Below are positions 60,628 through 64,000 of a stretch of DNA of 64,000 nt, piece by piece. Position 1 is the first letter of the stretch. Each line of letters begins with the position of its first letter. Position numbers and translations under genes: made by a program. Where the stretch lies: assembly GCA_003339415.1 (NCBI GenBank), contig PDHQ01000003.1:554646-618645 (forward strand). The letters are read 5' to 3'. The notes beneath the pieces are model-generated. The model did not search any database. It was given only the letters and a program-made list of their open reading frames with translations, and was not told the origin of the DNA. Source of the stretch: Ophiocordyceps camponoti-saundersi (nom. inval.) (taxonomy: Eukaryota > Ascomycota > Sordariomycetes > Hypocreales > Ophiocordycipitaceae).

Positions 60628-61316
60628 GTTCCATGCATGATGAATGCCGTGTATCGTCCTTCTTTGGTTCTTGCCAAGATGTTGTTGGTAGATTGGTTGG
60701 CGCTGGAAATCTGCGCATTTTCCGAGGGTTGGACGCTTCTGCTGGAGCTTGATTCTCTTGTTTAGGTTGCAGAGATAGGTGTCTTGGCCCGATGAAGAGC
60801 TGGATGTAGATGCGTGGATGCTCGATGACTTGTATGTACGTGGCTTGCAGTTGCGAATGATGTCGTGCTTCTCGCCTCTGTCTTGATACAGTTGACGAGG
60901 ATTCAAAAGTCCTCGAATGCCTCCTCGACAACGATGACGGCATCGTCGTAACATACCTATACAAATATGCATGGCGTCACTGATCTACCGAACCCGAGCA
61001 TCTCATGACCGGAACAGCAAATCGGCAAGGCCAATTGAGGCCAACTGCAAGGGACGATGCTAAAACCGTTCCATCCAAGGGAGAGCAGGTTTTCAGTTAG
61101 ACTTTACATTGGTTCTTGGTACGTAAGGAGCTGATAGAGGGAAGCACCAGTTGAGAGCCATCCGTGGTGTGATAAATACTACAAGTTGCCGGAAGCAGTG
61201 CTATTTCATATCTACCTTCTTTTGCCCTCTTTAGTTTTCCCCCCCTCTGCTAAACCTTGCATCACAATCCATCAACTAACGGTATCGAGAATCATCATCC
61301 CAGCCTGAGCGCGGAA
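60628..61316. other. Intergenic, promoter of last gene
   Basis: About 0.7 kb. A minus-strand frame through the first 350 bases is open but unconvincing. The part near 61170-61260 (GATAAATACTA, CT-rich leader) is the probable promoter of the gene at 61317. Confidence 0.4.
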
Positions 61317-63869
61317 ATGCTCTACCACTGGCCCACAACCGCCTGTCAGGCCGTCGTCTTCCTCTTCCTTTTGTGGCCCATCAACTTCATCTCAGCCAGT
61401 CCTGTCAACTCTAACGATGACACATATTATCTCGATGACGACCTTCCGTTTGGGTTCAAAGTCGCCGATCCAACGGTGACTGACCCTCCCGCCGAGCCCG
61501 TCTTCCCGCTGCCGGCCAAGAAGACGAGCGGACATAGCCCCAGGCCAACGCCTACGTCATCCACGGCTTCGGCCGATCGAGAGGAGCCTACGCCCTCGAC
61601 TTCTGGCACCCAGTCCCAGTCTAGGTGGTCGCTTGGCTTCCTAAGGCCGAGGTTCGGAGAAATGTTACAGGATGGCGTCGCCCGAGGCAGCAAGAGTGTG
61701 TCTGCGGTGAATCGTGTCATGGTGTTTCTGGGCGGAGTCTGCGCCTCAGTTCCAGCAGAGGATTCGGATTCATCAAGTTCTGATGATGAAGAGACGGAGG
61801 AAGTCGACTTCGTTCCGCCCCGGGCGAGGGAAATCCAAGCCAATATGACTCTGTACTTTGGGCCACTTCGCCTATATCCGAGCTTCACCAGACGGCTACC
61901 GGCCCCTCAGCCAACGGCTTACAGCCAGAGTGGCGTCCCCCAGTTCGAGTACTGGTACGCGTGGCAACCCAAGCGCGACTGGAGAAACACGCCCAACAGA
62001 GCGTTTCAACTGATCCCGAAAGCGGCTGGTGTCTACAGACCCCCTCGTGGGGCCATTGGCTCCTTGCTACACGTTTGTACAGATAGACAAATCAAGGACC
62101 CTCGACGAGGATGGCCTCCTTCACTTCCAGGCTTCCCAGGTGCTCTGGCATCAGGCTGGTACTTTGAGTTGCCAGAGTCCGGCCACGCACTCATGTTGTA
62201 TGACAAGACGTCGACTTTCGCTCGGAGCTACGAGGAAAGGCCTGCATGGTATCTAGACCGAGTCGAGAGGCTATTCAACTTCCTCGAACTCACAGGTGGT
62301 CCCGATGTCGAGCGAGTGCGAGTTCTGGTCTTCGAAATCTTCTTATTCGTTCTCCCTCGTGTTCCAGGTGGTGTCCTCTGGAGGGACTTTAGACACGTTC
62401 GTGTCATGGCAGAGATGATATTCACATACGCACCTCACTTTGGAGAGATTCTCCTACGGTTCTATTACATGTTACTCTACCGGGCGAAGCGTGAATCATC
62501 TGAGGCCGCTGCGGAAAGTAAGAAAGCTCAGTCGGTCCGTGGAAGAAAGGTGGTCGAACTGACAACGAATCCCACTTTCTATGATGCAGCTTCTGCAAAA
62601 AAACTCCCCAAGTTTGCCGACCAGCTAGCGAACTCTCTTGAGAATACTCTGGAGCTCTACACTGTTCCCGAGAACGGTCTCTATGTCGATTGCAATTCCA
62701 CAGCCTCGTGAGTTGATGAAAGGGGGGCCGCCTGTCTCTGACTTGGGACTTTGCATCTGACACGGCCGAAACAGAGATCCGGACAATTTGATGCTCGGCA
62801 GCTGGTCGAAAGAACACCTGTGCTCCTACTATTCGTCCGTCTCTCAACTGTCTACTCTCCTTGACGCCGTCGACTGGACGCCCTCCCTTGCAATCAGCTG
62901 TAGACCGCCAACGGATGATGGGAACTCGTGCCAGCCAAAACTCGGTTCCAACGTAACGGTGGAATCGTTCGAGATTACTGCTGCGGTCATCGAGGCTCAT
63001 GAGGTTCCTCACATCTACCCCGAGAATGACATGGATGAAGACTATGATAGCTTCGAAACCAATCGAACCGCATCGACTCAAGGGCCGTCCGAATCTGACA
63101 ACGGGTGCAGCGAGTTCTCAGAATTGAAGTTTGGAATCCAGCTGGACGGAGGGGAGCGCTCCTCAACTAGAGATTCCATCTACCTCTCTATCAACAACCA
63201 CGAAGAGATACTCATCGCGGAAAGTCCATGGAGCGGATACCATCGCTGGATGGACATTGACACCTTCAAAGAATTCAAGAGAGGGAGGTTTACTGTGCGA
63301 GACATCAGGTACATCAGTCTTATATCCAAGATAAGGGACGACAGATGGGATGGCTGGGGGGTGCAAGGTATAGAGCATCTTACTCTCCAGGTCCTCCACG
63401 TCACATAGAGAGCGACTGACTCTAGCTTCCGCCTTAGGTGTCAAACTGAGAGCCAAGTGCGCAGACTCTACGACTCAATGGGGCGTCGATAAGTTTGCAA
63501 ACATTCACCACTGGATGGACCGCGGAAACAGTCGCCTGAGCTCTACAGTATGGCACGGAAACATAAGCCCCAGAGACTGGCACGAGATCACTATACAAGA
63601 CTCGTGCGATAGTTTTGAGAAACTGCAGATTAGCGTCCATCAGAGTCCGGTCGGTAAAGGCTCGCAGGATAGAATCTTCATCAGTTTCGGGATGGAAGGG
63701 AAGCAGAGCGTCGAGAGGAAGATTCACAAGAATGGTGATCAAGATTGGCAGTCTATCGATATACAGAATATGTGGAACACGCCAACGGTCGGTTTGGATC
63801 AGATTGACCACGTTCAAATCAAGCAGCTTCATGTTGGAGATGTGAAGAACCGTGTATGGGCCGTTTTCG
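61317..63869 (+). CDS. Large secreted protein with tandem C-terminal beta-type domains, 3' incomplete
   Basis: Three exons lie in the window, 61317-62707, 62775-63367 and 63438-63869, giving 805 residues; a donor at 63870 shows the gene continues beyond the window. Intron 2 was placed at GTATAG..CTTAG so the frame reads WGVQGVKLRAKC. A signal peptide (VVFLFLLWPINFISA) covers residues 1-27. A disordered Pro/Ser/Thr part and an acidic Ser/Asp tract lead into a folded region with many Trp, Tyr and Pro residues (about 180-440). The C-terminus has two related domains: about 581-668 (LKFGIQLDGG, SIYLSINN, WMDIDTF, RDIRYISL, WGVQGV) and about 715-805 (LQISVHQ, RIFISFG, IDIQNMW, IDHVQIKQL). They look like beta-sandwich, PLAT-like or lectin-like modules. 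The molecular function is unknown. Confidence 0.7.
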
Positions 63870-63904
63870 GTACGTTGATCAGCTACTTTTCCTCTCTTTT
63901 TCTC

Positions 63905-63964
<60 letters not shown>
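63905..63964 (+). repeat. (CT)n microsatellite in terminal intron
   Basis: About 28 CT units, nearly perfect, inside the third intron of the last gene, which is open at the window edge. Confidence 0.9.
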
Positions 63965-63968
<4 letters not shown>

Positions 63969-64000
63969 CTCTCTCCCCCTCCCCTCCACCTTCTAACTCC

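Overview
The window is nuclear DNA of a filamentous ascomycete. The genes carry short introns of about 50 to 130 bases with GT..AG ends, and the products are of typical Pezizomycotina families. A large NRPS, a heat-labile-enterotoxin-like secreted protein and several other large secreted proteins point to Sordariomycetes, most likely an insect-associated Hypocreales. That placement is an inference from gene content, not from a marker gene. Coding stretches look GC-rich. Intergenic DNA is AT-richer and full of homopolymers and microsatellites.

Layout. 1-5.6 kb: 3' end of the RNA helicase fal1, then a divergent pair, an ATP-grasp ligase (-) and a nicotianamine synthase (+), sharing one promoter region of about 0.87 kb. 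6.2-10.4 kb: a YtcJ-like amidohydrolase and a GT25-like membrane glycosyltransferase. 12.8 kb: a small cationic secreted Cys peptide. 14.3-18.7 kb: a 1325-residue enterotoxin-A-like secreted protein with degenerate catalytic positions and a trinucleotide repeat in one intron. 19.2 kb: a conserved fungal protein often annotated as a BTB transcription factor. 20.8-31.0 kb: a 3381-residue NRPS with a dead first module and an internal module deletion, flanked on both sides by G/C homopolymers. 33.3 kb: a serine beta-lactamase-like hydrolase. 36.6 kb: a secreted helical protein with a central hydrophobic segment.

38.3-52.4 kb: an aromatic-catabolism set consisting of a 2,3-dihydroxybenzoate-type decarboxylase, a family III CoA-transferase, an intradiol dioxygenase and a salicylate-hydroxylase-like FAD monooxygenase. 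The two halves are separated by two tandem secreted paralogues (42.35-45.21 and 45.85-48.91 kb). Their exon structures could be solved base by base: nearly all introns are phase 1, and small proline-rich exons are repeated in different numbers. These paralogues are the most novel item in the window.

53.6-64.0 kb: an accessory region with uncertain or degenerate coding DNA, a possible gasdermin-like protein, a Cys-rich secreted protein with three internal repeats, and the 5' part of another large secreted protein that runs off the window.

Functional reading (inference): catechol could be formed from salicylate and from 2,3-dihydroxybenzoate and then ring-cleaved. The nicotianamine synthase and ATP-grasp pair could make a metal-binding peptide. 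The secreted proteins look like host-interaction factors. No rRNA, tRNA, CRISPR array or intact transposon was recognised.
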